Counted from the stretch's first letter, positions 8,551 through 17,676 are shown. The stretch: DNA of 64,000 bases from Actinomycetospora succinea (GCF_004363095.1 NZ_SNYO01000001.1:1116001-1180000), one strand, 5' to 3'. Notes: a model not told the origin generated them from the letters alone. A program made the numbers and translations.

Positions 8551-11241
8551 ATGACCGAGACGGCGGACCCCGACGCCATCACCGCAGAGGTCCGGGCGGT
8601 GCCCGACGCGCCCTACCCCGCCCACTGGGAGGCCGACGTCGTGGCCTCCGACGGGGCCACGGCCCACCTGCGCCCGATCTCCACCGACGACGCCGACGCC
8701 GTGGTCGCGTTCCACGGCCGGCTCTCCGACCGCACCCGCTACTTCCGCTACTTCAGCCCCTATCCGCAGATCCCCGAGCGCGACCTCAAGAACTTCGTCG
8801 AGGTCGACCACCACGACCGGGTCGCCCTGGTCCTCTGGCTCGGCCGGGAGATCATCGCGATCGGGCGCTACGTGCGGCTCGCGGAGTCGCCGGCCGCCGA
8901 GGTGGCGTTCGTCGTCCGCGACGACCACCAGGGGCGGGGCCTGGGCTCGATCCTGCTCGAGCACCTCGCGGCGGCCGCCCGCGAGTGCGGGCTGACCCGC
9001 TTCGTCGCCGAGGTGCTCACCGAGAACCACCAGATGGTGCGGGTGTTCCGCGAGGCCGGGTTCGAGGTCAGCCGCGCGCTCGAGGGCTCGACGCTGCACC
9101 TGGAGTTCGACGTCGCGTCGACCTCCCGCGCCCGCGAGGTCCAGCTCTCCCGCGAGCAGCGCGCCGAGGCCCGCAGCGTCGCCAACGTCCTCACCCCGCG
9201 TTCCGTGGCGGTCGTGGGCGCCTCGCCGGACGCGACGAAGATCGGCCACGTGGTGCTCGCGAACCTGCTGCGCGGGGGGTTCACCGGCCCCGTCTACCCG
9301 GTGCACCCCGAGGCGCGCTCGGTGCGCGGGGTGCGGGCCTACCCGTCGGTGACCGACATCCCCGACGACGTCGACCTCGCCGTGCTCGCGGTGCCGCCCG
9401 ACGAGGTGCCCGGCGTGTTCGACGCCTGCCTCTCCAAGGGGGTGCGCGCGCTCGTCGTGATCACCTCGGGCTTCGGCGAGACGGGCCCGACCGGGCTCGC
9501 CGCCCAGCGCGAGCTGGTCACCGACGCCCGCGCCAACGGCATGCGCGTCGTCGGGCCGAGCGCGCTCGGCGTGATCAACCTCGACGCGAAGGTGTCGCTC
9601 AACGCCTCGCTCGCGCCGCACCTGCCGCCGCCCGGCCGGGTCGGCTTCTTCTGCCAGTCGGGCGCGCTGGGCATCCAGATCCTCGCCGCCGCGGCCGACC
9701 GCCGTCTCGGGCTCTCGTCGTTCGTGTCGGCCGGCAACCGCGCCGACCTCTCGGGCAACGACCTCATGCAGTACTGGGACACCGACCCCGACACCGACGT
9801 CGTCCTGCTCTACCTCGAGAGCTTCGGCAACCCGCGCAAGTTCGCCCGCGTCGCCCGCCGGCTGGCCCGGACGAAGCCGGTGATCGCGGTGAAGAGCGGG
9901 CGGCACGTCGCCGTGGCACCGGGACTCGCCGGCAGCGCGCAGCCGATCGACGAGGCCGCGGTGGGCGCGGTGTTCGACCAGTCCGGGGTCATCCGCGTCG
10001 ACTCCGTCGACGAGCTCTTCGACGCCGCCCAGCTCCTCGCCCACCAGCCGCTGCCGCCCGGCCCGCGGATCGGGATCGTCGGCAACTCGACCGCGCTCGG
10101 CATCCTGGCCGCCGACGTCGTGCTCGCCCAGGGTCTGTTCCTGGCCCGCGACCCCGTCGACCTCGGCACGGGCGCCGGGGCGGAGGAGCTGCGCGCGGCG
10201 GTCGCCGACCTGCTGGCCGACGACCAGTGCGACGCCCTCGTCGTCGTCTTCGTCCCGGCGGTCACCACCGACCCGACCGACCACGCCCGCGCGCTGGCCG
10301 ACGCGGTGCGCGACGCCGAGAAGCCGGTGGTCTCGACGTTCCTCGCCTCGGAGGGCGTGCCCGAGGTGCTCACCGTGTCGAACGGGCACGCGGGGCCCGG
10401 GCGCGGCAGCATCCCGTCCTACCCGAGCCCCGAGCGCGCGGTGCTCGCCCTGTCCCGGGCCGTGCGGTACACGCAGTGGCGCTCGCGGCCGGTCGGCGAC
10501 TTCGTCGTGCCCGAGGGCGTCGACGTCGAGGCCGCGCGGGCGCTGGTGGACGACATCGCGCCCGGCCCGCGCACGGTGCTCACCGACGAGCAGGCCGACG
10601 CGCTGCTGCGCTGCGTCGGGGTCGTCGTCGCCCCGTTCCGCCGCGTCCACTCGGCCGACGACGCCGTGGCCGTGGCCCGCGAGCTCGGCGGCGCGGTCGT
10701 GCTCAAGACCGCCGACCGGGCCTGGCGCCACCGCACCGACCTGCGCGGGGTGCACGTGGGGCTCACCGAGTCCACGGCGATCTCGAGCGCCTACGAGCAG
10801 CTCGTCGAGCTCTCGGGCACCGACGAGGTGTACGTGCAGGTCCAGGCGCCGCCGGGCATCCCGTGCGTGATCGAGATCCGCGACGACCCGTCGTTCGGGT
10901 CGCTGGTCTCGTTCGGCCTCGCGGGCGTCGTCGGCGAGCTGCTCGGAGACCGCGCCTACCGCGCCACGCCGCTGTCGACGATGGACGCCGCGACGCTCGT
11001 CCGCGCACCCCGCGCGGCCCCGCTGCTCGACGGCTACCGCGGCGCCCGGCGCGCCGACCTCCCCGCGCTCGAGGACCTCGTGCTGCGCATCGGCGTGCTC
11101 GCCGACGCGATCCCCGAGATCCGCTCGCTGGTGCTCGACCCGGTGCTCGCCGCCGACCGCGGCGCGCACCCGACCGGCGTCACGGTCACGCTCGGGCCAC
11201 CGCCGGGACCCCGCGACGGCGGGCCGCGGCGACTGCGCTGA
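8551..11241 (+). CDS. Protein lysine acetyltransferase, N-terminal GNAT fused to an NDP-forming acyl-CoA synthetase-like region (Pat)
   Basis: Large 896-aa fusion. A GNAT domain occupies about residues 45-190, with the acetyl-CoA loop DDHQGRGLGSILL. It is followed by a CoA-binding Rossmann domain (VAVVGASPDATKIG, about 215-310), succinyl-CoA-ligase-like domains (VGFFCQSGALGIQIL) and a C-terminal ATP-grasp region (about 660-890). This layout matches Pat enzymes that acetylate and silence AMP-forming acyl-CoA synthetases. In this protein the GNAT is at the N terminus, unlike Salmonella Pat, where it is C-terminal. The synthetase-like part is usually non-catalytic in Pat enzymes and may sense acyl-CoA; this was not tested. 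Downstream of acuC, probably one operon. Confidence 0.88.
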   Translation: MTETADPDAITAEVRAVPDAPYPAHWEADVVASDGATAHLRPISTDDADAVVAFHGRLSDRTRYFRYFSPYPQIPERDLKNFVEVDHHDRVALVLWLGREIIAIGRYVRLAESPAAEVAFVVRDDHQGRGLGSILLEHLAAAARECGLTRFVAEVLTENHQMVRVFREAGFEVSRALEGSTLHLEFDVASTSRAREVQLSREQRAEARSVANVLTPRSVAVVGASPDATKIGHVVLANLLRGGFTGPVYPVHPEARSVRGVRAYPSVTDIPDDVDLAVLAVPPDEVPGVFDACLSKGVRALVVITSGFGETGPTGLAAQRELVTDARANGMRVVGPSALGVINLDAKVSLNASLAPHLPPPGRVGFFCQSGALGIQILAAAADRRLGLSSFVSAGNRADLSGNDLMQYWDTDPDTDVVLLYLESFGNPRKFARVARRLARTKPVIAVKSGRHVAVAPGLAGSAQPIDEAAVGAVFDQSGVIRVDSVDELFDAAQLLAHQPLPPGPRIGIVGNSTALGILAADVVLAQGLFLARDPVDLGTGAGAEELRAAVADLLADDQCDALVVVFVPAVTTDPTDHARALADAVRDAEKPVVSTFLASEGVPEVLTVSNGHAGPGRGSIPSYPSPERAVLALSRAVRYTQWRSRPVGDFVVPEGVDVEAARALVDDIAPGPRTVLTDEQADALLRCVGVVVAPFRRVHSADDAVAVARELGGAVVLKTADRAWRHRTDLRGVHVGLTESTAISSAYEQLVELSGTDEVYVQVQAPPGIPCVIEIRDDPSFGSLVSFGLAGVVGELLGDRAYRATPLSTMDAATLVRAPRAAPLLDGYRGARRADLPALEDLVLRIGVLADAIPEIRSLVLDPVLAADRGAHPTGVTVTLGPPPGPRDGGPRRLR

Positions 11242-11350
11242 GCGCGAGCGCCGCGAGCGCCAGGTAGGCGAGGACCAGCACGTCTCCGCCGGGCGGGAGC
11301 GCGACGGCGACGCCGGTGCGCGTTGGCGGGCGTCTGAGCCGACTCGACCC

Positions 11351-11399
11351 GGTTACTGGCTGGTATCGCTCGCCAGGCGAGCGATACCAGCCAGTAACC
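11351..11399. repeat. 49-bp near-perfect palindrome
   Basis: Arms 11351-11374 and 11376-11399 are exact reverse complements (24 bp each) around a single A at 11375. It lies 110 bp downstream of pat and 76 bp upstream of a lipoprotein gene. It could act as a terminator, but the absence of a real loop and the length make a mobile repeat or protein-binding site equally possible. The flanking bases (C/A) do not pair, so the dyad ends sharply. Confidence 0.85.
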
Positions 11400-11474
11400 A
11401 TCACAGGGCTGCTCGAAGGAGTGACCGCGTCGAGACGGCATCGAGCGCGGGGCCGCCCTACGGTCGGTCGGACC

Positions 11475-11978
11475 ATGCGCCGACCCCCTGCTCTCCCGCC
11501 GACCCTGCGCCTCGGCCTGCTCGCGGCCGCGGTCCTGCTGGCCGCGGGGTGTGGGCAGTCGGACCCGCCGGAGCCCGCCGGCACCCCGTCAGCCCCGCCC
11601 ATGATCCCGACCGGCGCGCCGCCGCCGTCGAACCGCCCGGTCCCGGCGGAGCCCGATCCGCTGACGGCGGCGCCGCCGGCGGGCGCGACGGCGCTGCCGA
11701 CCGGACGGGTCGACGCGAGCGCGCTCCCGGCCGGGCTGCCGACGCTCGTGTGGACGCGCGGGGACGCCGTCGTCGGGGTCTACGGCCGCGCGGGAGGCTG
11801 CACCGACGCTCGGCTGACCGTGGTGGAGCAGGACACCGAGCGCGTCGTGCTGCGTGTCGAGCAGTTCAGCACCGGGCCGGGCCCGTGCACGCGGGAGCTC
11901 GTGTACCCGCCGCTGGAGGCGACGCTCGCGGCGCCGCTGGGGGAGCGCCCGGTGGTCCTCACGGGCGCGGTTCCCTAA
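11475..11978 (+). CDS. Secreted proline-rich lipoprotein of unknown function
   Basis: 167 aa. A signal peptide (RLGLLAAAVLLAAGC) ends in a lipobox LAAGC, so the mature protein should be lipid-anchored at the new N-terminal cysteine, outside the membrane. The next 60 residues are Pro/Ala/Ser-rich and low-complexity. A small folded region follows with two cysteines (GGCTDARL and GPCTRELV) that could form a disulfide. No family was recognised. The ATG at 11475 is chosen because it places the signal peptide correctly. Convergent with sigB. Confidence 0.72.
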   Translation: MRRPPALPPTLRLGLLAAAVLLAAGCGQSDPPEPAGTPSAPPMIPTGAPPPSNRPVPAEPDPLTAAPPAGATALPTGRVDASALPAGLPTLVWTRGDAVVGVYGRAGGCTDARLTVVEQDTERVVLRVEQFSTGPGPCTRELVYPPLEATLAAPLGERPVVLTGAVP

Positions 11979-12070
11979 GAACCGGAAAGCCGGAAGACCG
12001 GGCCGGCCCCCGACCGTCCCGGTCTCCCGTCGCCGGCGAGCGCTCGGGCCCGCCTCGTGGACTTGGCCGG

Positions 12071-12106
12071 GCCGGGTGACCCCACGTGAGTGGGGTCACA
12101 TCCGGC
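12071..12106. terminator. Hairpin between the lipoprotein gene and sigB
   Basis: A 9-bp stem (12076-12084 with 12091-12099, loop CGTGAG) is extended by an outer 5-bp GCCGG/CCGGC stem with a 2-nt bulge. It sits midway between convergent stop codons, so it may terminate either. A weaker dyad (11995-12002 with 12018-12025) lies just downstream of the lipoprotein gene. Neither has a T run. Confidence 0.5.
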
Positions 12107-12216
12107 CCGTGCGGTTCAGACTGCCGTTACCGGCGAGTCACCGTCAATGCGTCGACCCGGTGGCCGCTGCGGGACCGATCCCGTCACGCAGCGTGCCACT
12201 CGTGGCGGGTCGAGCC

Positions 12217-13215
12217 TCAGCTCGCGGCGTAGGCCTTGAGCCGCCGCGCGCGGTCGCCGTCGCGCAGCTTGACCATGACCTCGCGCTCGATCTGGCGCAC
12301 CCGCTCGCGGGAGAGCCCGAACTGGCGCCCGATCTGGTCGAGCGTGCGCGGCTGGCCGTCGTCGAGGCCGTAGCGCAGCCGGATGACGTTCTGCTCGCGG
12401 TCGTCCAGCGTCGCGATGACGCGGCGCATGTCGTCGTGGAGCAGGCCGGAGATGACCGTCGACTCGGCGTCGGTGGCCTCGGCGTCCTCGATGAAGTCCC
12501 CGAGCGGGGCCTCCTCCTCGGAGCCGACCGGCATGTCCAGGCTGACCGGGTCGCGGCTGTGGTCGAGCAGGTCGGCGACCTTCTCGGGCGTCAGCCCCGA
12601 CTCCTCCGCCAGCTCCTCGTTGGTGGCCTCGCGGCCGAGGGTCTGGTGCAGGTCACGCTTGATGCGGGCCAGCTTGTTGACCTGCTCGACCAGGTGGACG
12701 GGCAGGCGGATGGTGCGGGCCTGGTCGGCCATGCCGCGGGTGATGGCCTGGCGGATCCACCACGTCGCGTAGGTCGAGAACTTGAAGCCCTTGCTGTAGT
12801 CGAACTTCTCCACGGCCCGGATCAGACCCAGGTTGCCCTCCTGGATCAGGTCGAGCAGCGGCATGCCGCGTCCGGTGTACCGCTTGGCCAGCGAGACCAC
12901 GAGGCGCAGGTTGGCCTCGAGCAGGTGCGCGCGGGCGCGGCGGCCGTCGCGGGCCACCGCGCGCAGGTCGGTGGCGCGCTGCGGCTCGAGGTCGTCACCG
13001 GACTCCTCGAGCAGATGCGCTGCGTACACACCGGCCTCGATGCGCTTCGCCAGCTCCACCTCGTCGGCGGCGGTCAGCAGCGCGGTTTTTCCGATACCGT
13101 TGAGGTAGACGCGGACGAGGTCCGCCGCAGGGCCCTGGGCGTCGAGGTCGCTCTCAGCAGGCACCGAGGGGAACACCGTCTCGGACCCGGTCTGCGGTGC
13201 GAGTGTCGCCGTCAT
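12217..13215 (-). CDS. sigB: RNA polymerase sigma factor SigB (principal-like, group 2)
   Basis: 332-residue sigma-70 protein. It has region 1.2 ([18 protein letters not shown]), the region 2 core and -10 recognition ([45 protein letters not shown]), region 3 and a region 4 helix-turn-helix ([21 protein letters not shown]). It lacks the long acidic N-terminal extension of the SigA encoded at 46718-48097, which identifies it as the stress/stationary-phase paralog. The ATG at 13215 is preceded by GGGAGGAAGCA, a strong ribosome site. An ECF-type promoter lies about 53 bp upstream of the start. Confidence 0.93.
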   Translation of the reverse strand: MTATLAPQTGSETVFPSVPAESDLDAQGPAADLVRVYLNGIGKTALLTAADEVELAKRIEAGVYAAHLLEESGDDLEPQRATDLRAVARDGRRARAHLLEANLRLVVSLAKRYTGRGMPLLDLIQEGNLGLIRAVEKFDYSKGFKFSTYATWWIRQAITRGMADQARTIRLPVHLVEQVNKLARIKRDLHQTLGREATNEELAEESGLTPEKVADLLDHSRDPVSLDMPVGSEEEAPLGDFIEDAEATDAESTVISGLLHDDMRRVIATLDDREQNVIRLRYGLDDGQPRTLDQIGRQFGLSRERVRQIEREVMVKLRDGDRARRLKAYAAS

Positions 13216-13267
13216 TGCTTCCTCCCTGCGCGGCGCGAAGGTGCTGTGGCGCCGCGTCACTAGGTCG

Positions 13268-13293
13268 AACGCGTCGGGATCGGCGTTCGTTCC
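13268..13293 (-). promoter_or_regulatory. SigH/SigE-type ECF promoter of sigB
   Basis: On the minus strand GGAAC (13293-13289) is separated by exactly 18 bases from GTT (13270-13268), the spacing and sequence of SigH/SigR/SigE-family promoters. Predicted transcription starts near 13262, about 47 nt before the sigB ATG. In mycobacteria sigB is transcribed from such promoters under redox and envelope stress (established for that group). Confidence 0.7.
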
Positions 13294-13394
13294 CGCCGTG
13301 GGCGTCCGGTGACGGGTGCCCGCTGTGTCGTGCATGACGCATGGCGGGCACCACTCGCGGACAACGTGTGGCGGGGAGCGGAGATCTCCGGCGT

Positions 13395-13868
13395 TCAGCT
13401 CTCGACGATCACCGTGAACGGGCCGTCGTTGGTGGATTCAACGCGCATGTCCGCTCGAAACTTCCCGGTCGCGACGGGTGCGCCCCGCTCGCGCAGCGCG
13501 GCGACGACGGCGTCCACGGCGGCGCGTGCGGCGTCCGGCCCGGCGGCCGCCGACCACGACGGGCGCCGGCCCTTCCGGGTGTCCCCGTAGAGGGTGAACT
13601 GGCTGACCACGAGCAGGCCGGCGCCGGTGTCCGCGCAGGAGACGTAGCTCCGCGGAGCTCGATCATCGAGCTCAGTGCGCTCGTCGCGCAGGATGCGCAG
13701 CTCGTGCAGCTTGCGGGCCATGGTGGCCGCGGCGTCGGGGCCGTCGTCGCGGTGCACGCCGAGCAGGACGAGCAGCCCGGGCTCCTCGAGCGCGCCGACC
13801 ACCTCCGGCCCCTCCGAGCCGTCGACGACCACCCGGGCCGTCGTGACGCGGCTGACGACGGCTCTCAT
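13395..13868 (-). CDS. dtd: D-aminoacyl-tRNA deacylase
   Basis: Proofreading enzyme that hydrolyses D-amino acids (and glycine mischarged on tRNA-Ala) from tRNA. 157 aa, a little longer than the 145-aa norm because of an insertion near residue 70. The N terminus [17 protein letters not shown] and both substrate-gating motifs are present: SQFTLYGD and, at the C-terminal side, NDGPFTV (usually NxGPVT). A plausible GAGG site lies about 10 bp upstream of the ATG. It sits between sigB and a methyltransferase gene whose 3' end carries a palindrome. Confidence 0.92.
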   Translation of the reverse strand: MRAVVSRVTTARVVVDGSEGPEVVGALEEPGLLVLLGVHRDDGPDAAATMARKLHELRILRDERTELDDRAPRSYVSCADTGAGLLVVSQFTLYGDTRKGRRPSWSAAAGPDAARAAVDAVVAALRERGAPVATGKFRADMRVESTNDGPFTVIVES

Positions 13869-13879
13869 GGCTTCGCCTC

Positions 13880-13919
13880 GTGAGGGTTATGGGTCGTCAT
13901 GACGACCCGTATCCCTCAC
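13880..13919. repeat. 40-bp palindrome overlapping the 3' end of the methyltransferase gene
   Basis: Arms 13880-13899 and 13900-13919 are complementary except for two positions near the outer third; the central GGGTCGTCATGACGACCC is perfect. The element supplies the last codons (Gly-Tyr-Gly-Ser-Ser) and the stop codon of the minus-strand methyltransferase, and ends 12 bp before the dtd start. It may terminate the methyltransferase mRNA, or be a regulator site or mobile palindrome. Confidence 0.75.
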
Positions 13920-15498
13920 CTGCGACCAGCATCCCGTGGTGCACGAGGTCGCGGACGACGGGCAGGGCGGCGGCGGCGAGCTCGTCGGGGTCGCGGCCGT
14001 GGGCGACGGCGAGGAGCTCCACGAGGTCGCGCAGCGGGAGGTACCCCCGGCACCCGGCGAGCAGCGCGACGCCGAGCTCGTCGACGTCGTGGCGCCACTG
14101 GGGCCCGTCGAGGCGCACGAGCGTCGCCGCGACGGCCTCCCAGCCCTCGTCGGTGCCGACGAGCCCGCGCTCGAGGGCGACGGTGTCCGGGACGCGCAGG
14201 CGGGCGTCGAGCAGCGCGTCACCGGGGTGCCGGGCGAGCCAGGCGGTGCGGTCGAGCCAGGCCGCGATCTCCGGGCCCAGGGGGTCGTCGTGGGACTGGC
14301 GCAGGTCCTCGCAGACGACGGTGCCGGCGACGTCGGGCGCGGTCCGGCGCAGCGTGACGAACCCGAACCCGATCGCGTGCACGCCCTCGGCGGCGAGGAA
14401 GTCCAGCCACCGCTCGGACAGGGCGGTCCCCTCCGGGGAGGCGGGGTCGACGCCGGCGTCGCGCAGCCACGTCCCGACGTGCAGGGCGGGGTCGGCGACG
14501 TCGCGCTGGACCACCCAGGCGTCGAGCCCGCCCGGCGCCGCGGATCGGGCGGCCTCGTCCAGCCAGGTGCGGGGGCGCTCGGTCCAGTCCTCGGAGGTGA
14601 TCAGCCACGACGCGAGCAGCTGCGCGACCCCGCCCTCGGTGAGGTGCGCGGGCAGGGCGCCGACGAGCAGCGCGCTCGCCCCGTCGCCGCCGAGCCCGGA
14701 GTCCCGGTAGACGTGGTCGACCTGCGGCGGCCCGGGCACGAACGGCGGGTTGCTGACGATCTGGTCGAAGCGCCGTCCCGCCACCGGCTCCAGCCACGGC
14801 CCGGCGAGCACCTCGACGTCGAGCCCGCACAGCGCGAACGTCACGCGCGCCATGTCCAGCGCCCGCTCGGACACGTCGGTGGCGGTGAGCTCCGCGGCGT
14901 GCCCCGACGAGTGCAGCACCTGCACCCCGCACCCCGTGCCCACGTCGAGCAGCGTCCCGACCGGCCGCCGCACCGTCGCCCGCGCCAGCGACAGCGACGC
15001 CGCGCCGGTGCCGAGGACGTGCTCGCGGCCTGCCGTCCGCGTGGCGGGGCCGACCTCGAGGTCCGAGAGCACCCACCACGGCGCCGCGTCGGGGATGGCC
15101 GCGTCGCCGTGCGGGCGCAGGTCGAGGGCGGCGCGGACCTGGCCGTCGGCGCTGCTCAGCAGCCCGGCGGCGACCGCCTCGTCCAGGTCGGCGGGCTCGA
15201 GGGCGGCCGCGGCCTCGGCGCGCGGGACGGCGTCGCCCAGCAGGAACAGGCGCACGAGCGTTCCGGCGGGCCCGGCGTCCCTGCTGTTCCCCGCATTTCT
15301 GGCCGCGCGGCGGGCCGGCGTGGTCTCCCCGCGGTCGAGGGCTGCGCGGGCGCCCGGACCGAGCAGCGCGGCCACGCCGTCGACGGTGAACCCGCCGCGG
15401 GCGAGGGCGGTGCGTAAGCCACGCCACATTCGGGCATCTGAGACGTCGACACCGTCCGCAGGGCGACGTTCAGCGTCCGGCAGGTCGGGTCGGGGCAC
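13897..15498 (-). CDS. Class I SAM-dependent methyltransferase, PrmC/RsmC-like, with N-terminal extension
   Basis: 533 aa. A helical N-terminal region of about 150 residues is followed by a methyltransferase domain with motif I LLDVGTGCGVQ and the catalytic motif NPPFVPG near residue 250. NPPF methyltransferases modify exocyclic or amide nitrogens of RNA, DNA or protein (family knowledge); the substrate here is unknown. The C-terminal third is not recognised. The GTG start at 15498 is supported by a GACGAT hexamer 6 nt upstream (leaderless pattern). Its final residues come from the palindrome at 13880-13919. Divergent from acs. Confidence 0.78.
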   Translation of the reverse strand: MPRPDLPDAERRPADGVDVSDARMWRGLRTALARGGFTVDGVAALLGPGARAALDRGETTPARRAARNAGNSRDAGPAGTLVRLFLLGDAVPRAEAAAALEPADLDEAVAAGLLSSADGQVRAALDLRPHGDAAIPDAAPWWVLSDLEVGPATRTAGREHVLGTGAASLSLARATVRRPVGTLLDVGTGCGVQVLHSSGHAAELTATDVSERALDMARVTFALCGLDVEVLAGPWLEPVAGRRFDQIVSNPPFVPGPPQVDHVYRDSGLGGDGASALLVGALPAHLTEGGVAQLLASWLITSEDWTERPRTWLDEAARSAAPGGLDAWVVQRDVADPALHVGTWLRDAGVDPASPEGTALSERWLDFLAAEGVHAIGFGFVTLRRTAPDVAGTVVCEDLRQSHDDPLGPEIAAWLDRTAWLARHPGDALLDARLRVPDTVALERGLVGTDEGWEAVAATLVRLDGPQWRHDVDELGVALLAGCRGYLPLRDLVELLAVAHGRDPDELAAAALPVVRDLVHHGMLVAGEGYGSS

Positions 15499-15670
15499 GG
15501 GGAGATCGTCACACCTGCACCGCAGGTCGGCGTGGCCACCCTGTCCCCGACCCCTCCGAACGCACCGTTGTCACGGGCGGAGAAGTGCAAGACGCTGCGC
15601 ACACAGCAAGGGCACCCGGCGTCGACCCGGCGTCGGCCGGTGCCGCACATCGACGGGGAGGCACACGCGG

Positions 15671-17608
15671 ATGTCGGAACAGACGGCCACCGAGGGGAAG
15701 ACGTACCCGCCGGACCCGGAGCTGTCGAAGACGGCCAACGTGCGGCCGGAGATGAAGGAGCAGGACCTCCGGGAGTTCTGGGACGAGCAGGCCAAGGCGC
15801 GCCTGGACTGGTTCGAGGACTACGACGAGGTCCTCGACTGGCAGCTCCCGTACGCGAAGTGGTTCGTCGGCGGGAAGCTGAACGCCTGCTACAACTGCGT
15901 CGACCGCCACGTCGAGGGCGGGAAGGGCGACAAGGTCGCCCTGCACGTGGTGCCCGACGACGGTCCCGACTCCCCGGAGGCCCGGGACATCACGTTCTCC
16001 GACCTGCAGCGCGAGGTCGTCAAGATGGCGAACGGCCTCAAGAAGCTGGGCGTCGGCAAGGGCGTGCCGGTCGGGATCTACATGCAGATGATCCCCGAGG
16101 CCGTCGTCGCGATGCTTGCGTGCGCCCGTCTCGGCGCGCCGCACACCGTGGTGTTCGGCGGCTTCAGCGGCAAGGCCGTGGCGGAGCGCTGCAACGACCT
16201 CGAGTGCAAGGTCCTCATCACCCAGGACGAGGCGATGCGCGGCGGCAAGGCCGGCGCGCAGAAGACCAACGCCGACGAGGGCCTGGACGCCGGGCCCACC
16301 ACCGTCGAGAAGATCGTCGTGGTGCGGCGCTCGGGCGCGGACATCCCGATGAACGACCGCGACGTCTACCTGCACGACCTCGTGGCCGACGAGTCGGACG
16401 ACCCGGAGAGCTGCCCCTGCGAGCCGATGGACTCGGAGGACCTGCTCTTCCTGCTCTACACCTCCGGCTCGACGGGCAAGCCCAAGGGCGTCGTCCACAC
16501 CACGGCCGGCTACCTGCTCGGCGTCACGACGACCCACAACCTCGTCTTCGACGTCAAGGACGACTCGGTCTACTGGTGCGCCGCCGACATCGGTTGGATC
16601 ACCGGACACAGCTACATCACGTACGGCCCGCTGGCCAACGCGTGCACCTCGGTGCTCTTCGAGGGCGTCCCCGGCTACCCGGGCAAGGACGTCTGGTGGA
16701 AGATCATCGACAAGTACGGGGTCACGATCCTGTACACCTCGCCGACGGCGATCAAGTCGCACATGAAGGCGGGCGAGCAGCACATCGAGGGCCACGACCT
16801 GTCGTCGATCAAGATCCTGGGCAGCGTCGGTGAGCCGATCAACCCCGACGTGTGGGAGTGGTACCGCGAGCACATCGGCGGCGGCACGGCGCCGATCATG
16901 GACACCTGGTGGCAGACCGAGACCGGGCACATCCTGATCACGCCGCTGCCGGGGATCACCACGCTCAAGCCGGGCATGGCGCAGCAGCCGTTCCCGGGCG
17001 TGCGGCCCGAGATCCGCGACGACGAGGGCAACCAGCTCGACGTCGAGCAGACTGGCAACCTCGTGCTCACCCAGCCCTGGCCCGGCATGATGCGCACGCT
17101 CTATAAGGACGACGAGCGCTTCAAGGACACCTACTGGTCGAAGTACTCCGACGCGTACTTCGCCGGTGACGGCGCCAAGTACGACGCCGACGGCGACATC
17201 CAGCTCATGGGTCGCATCGACGACGTCGTGAACGTGTCCGGCCACCGTCTCTCGACCTTCGAGGTGGAGAGCGCGCTGGTCGAGCACGCCGACGTGGCCG
17301 AGGCCGCGGTCGCGGCGCGCAAGGACGACGACACCGGCCAGGCGATCGTCGCGTTCGTGTCGCTCAAGGGCGACAAGGAGGGCACCGAGGAGCTGGAGCA
17401 GGCCTTGCGCGAGCAGGTCGCCCAGTCGATCGGGAAGCTGGCTCGCCCGGCCACCGTGATCTTCTCCAGCGATCTCCCGAAGACGCGGTCGGGGAAGATC
17501 ATGCGGCGGCTGCTGAAGAACCTGGCCGAGGGCGAGGAGCTGGGCGACACGTCCACGCTCGTCGACCCGAGCGTCGTCGAGCAGATGCAGAAGCAGATGA
17601 ACGGCTAG
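15671..17608 (+). CDS. acs: Acetyl-CoA synthetase (AMP-forming)
   Basis: Makes acetyl-CoA from acetate, ATP and CoA through acetyl-AMP. 645 aa. The N-terminal ACS signature (FWDEQAKARLDWF) leads to the P-loop-like YTSGSTGKPKG near residue 262, TWWQTETG near 411, the hinge region DVVNVSGHRLSTFEVE, and the catalytic lysine in RSGKIMRRLL, which counts to Lys609. That lysine is the classic target of Pat acetylation and of deacetylation. GGGGAGG lies about 10 bp before the ATG. A strong terminator follows. With pat and acuC nearby, activity is probably controlled after translation. Confidence 0.95.
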   Translation: MSEQTATEGKTYPPDPELSKTANVRPEMKEQDLREFWDEQAKARLDWFEDYDEVLDWQLPYAKWFVGGKLNACYNCVDRHVEGGKGDKVALHVVPDDGPDSPEARDITFSDLQREVVKMANGLKKLGVGKGVPVGIYMQMIPEAVVAMLACARLGAPHTVVFGGFSGKAVAERCNDLECKVLITQDEAMRGGKAGAQKTNADEGLDAGPTTVEKIVVVRRSGADIPMNDRDVYLHDLVADESDDPESCPCEPMDSEDLLFLLYTSGSTGKPKGVVHTTAGYLLGVTTTHNLVFDVKDDSVYWCAADIGWITGHSYITYGPLANACTSVLFEGVPGYPGKDVWWKIIDKYGVTILYTSPTAIKSHMKAGEQHIEGHDLSSIKILGSVGEPINPDVWEWYREHIGGGTAPIMDTWWQTETGHILITPLPGITTLKPGMAQQPFPGVRPEIRDDEGNQLDVEQTGNLVLTQPWPGMMRTLYKDDERFKDTYWSKYSDAYFAGDGAKYDADGDIQLMGRIDDVVNVSGHRLSTFEVESALVEHADVAEAAVAARKDDDTGQAIVAFVSLKGDKEGTEELEQALREQVAQSIGKLARPATVIFSSDLPKTRSGKIMRRLLKNLAEGEELGDTSTLVDPSVVEQMQKQMNG

Positions 17609-17629
17609 GTCGCCCGCAGGGTTCGAGGA

Positions 17630-17676
17630 ACGAACGGCGCTCTCGCTGCTTTCGATGCAGCGGGGGCGCCGTTCGT
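17630..17676 (+). terminator. Terminator of acs, 20-bp stem with two G-U pairs
   Basis: Arms 17630-17649 and 17657-17676 pair over 20 positions with two G-U wobbles, around a 7-nt loop, 21 bp after the acs stop. Arm length, loop length and the outer ACGAACG and inner CGCTGC ends match the element at 629-675. No T run follows. Confidence 0.75.

Noticed and set aside
8425-11169. 914-codon minus-strand frame
   Set aside because: Antisense shadow of pat.
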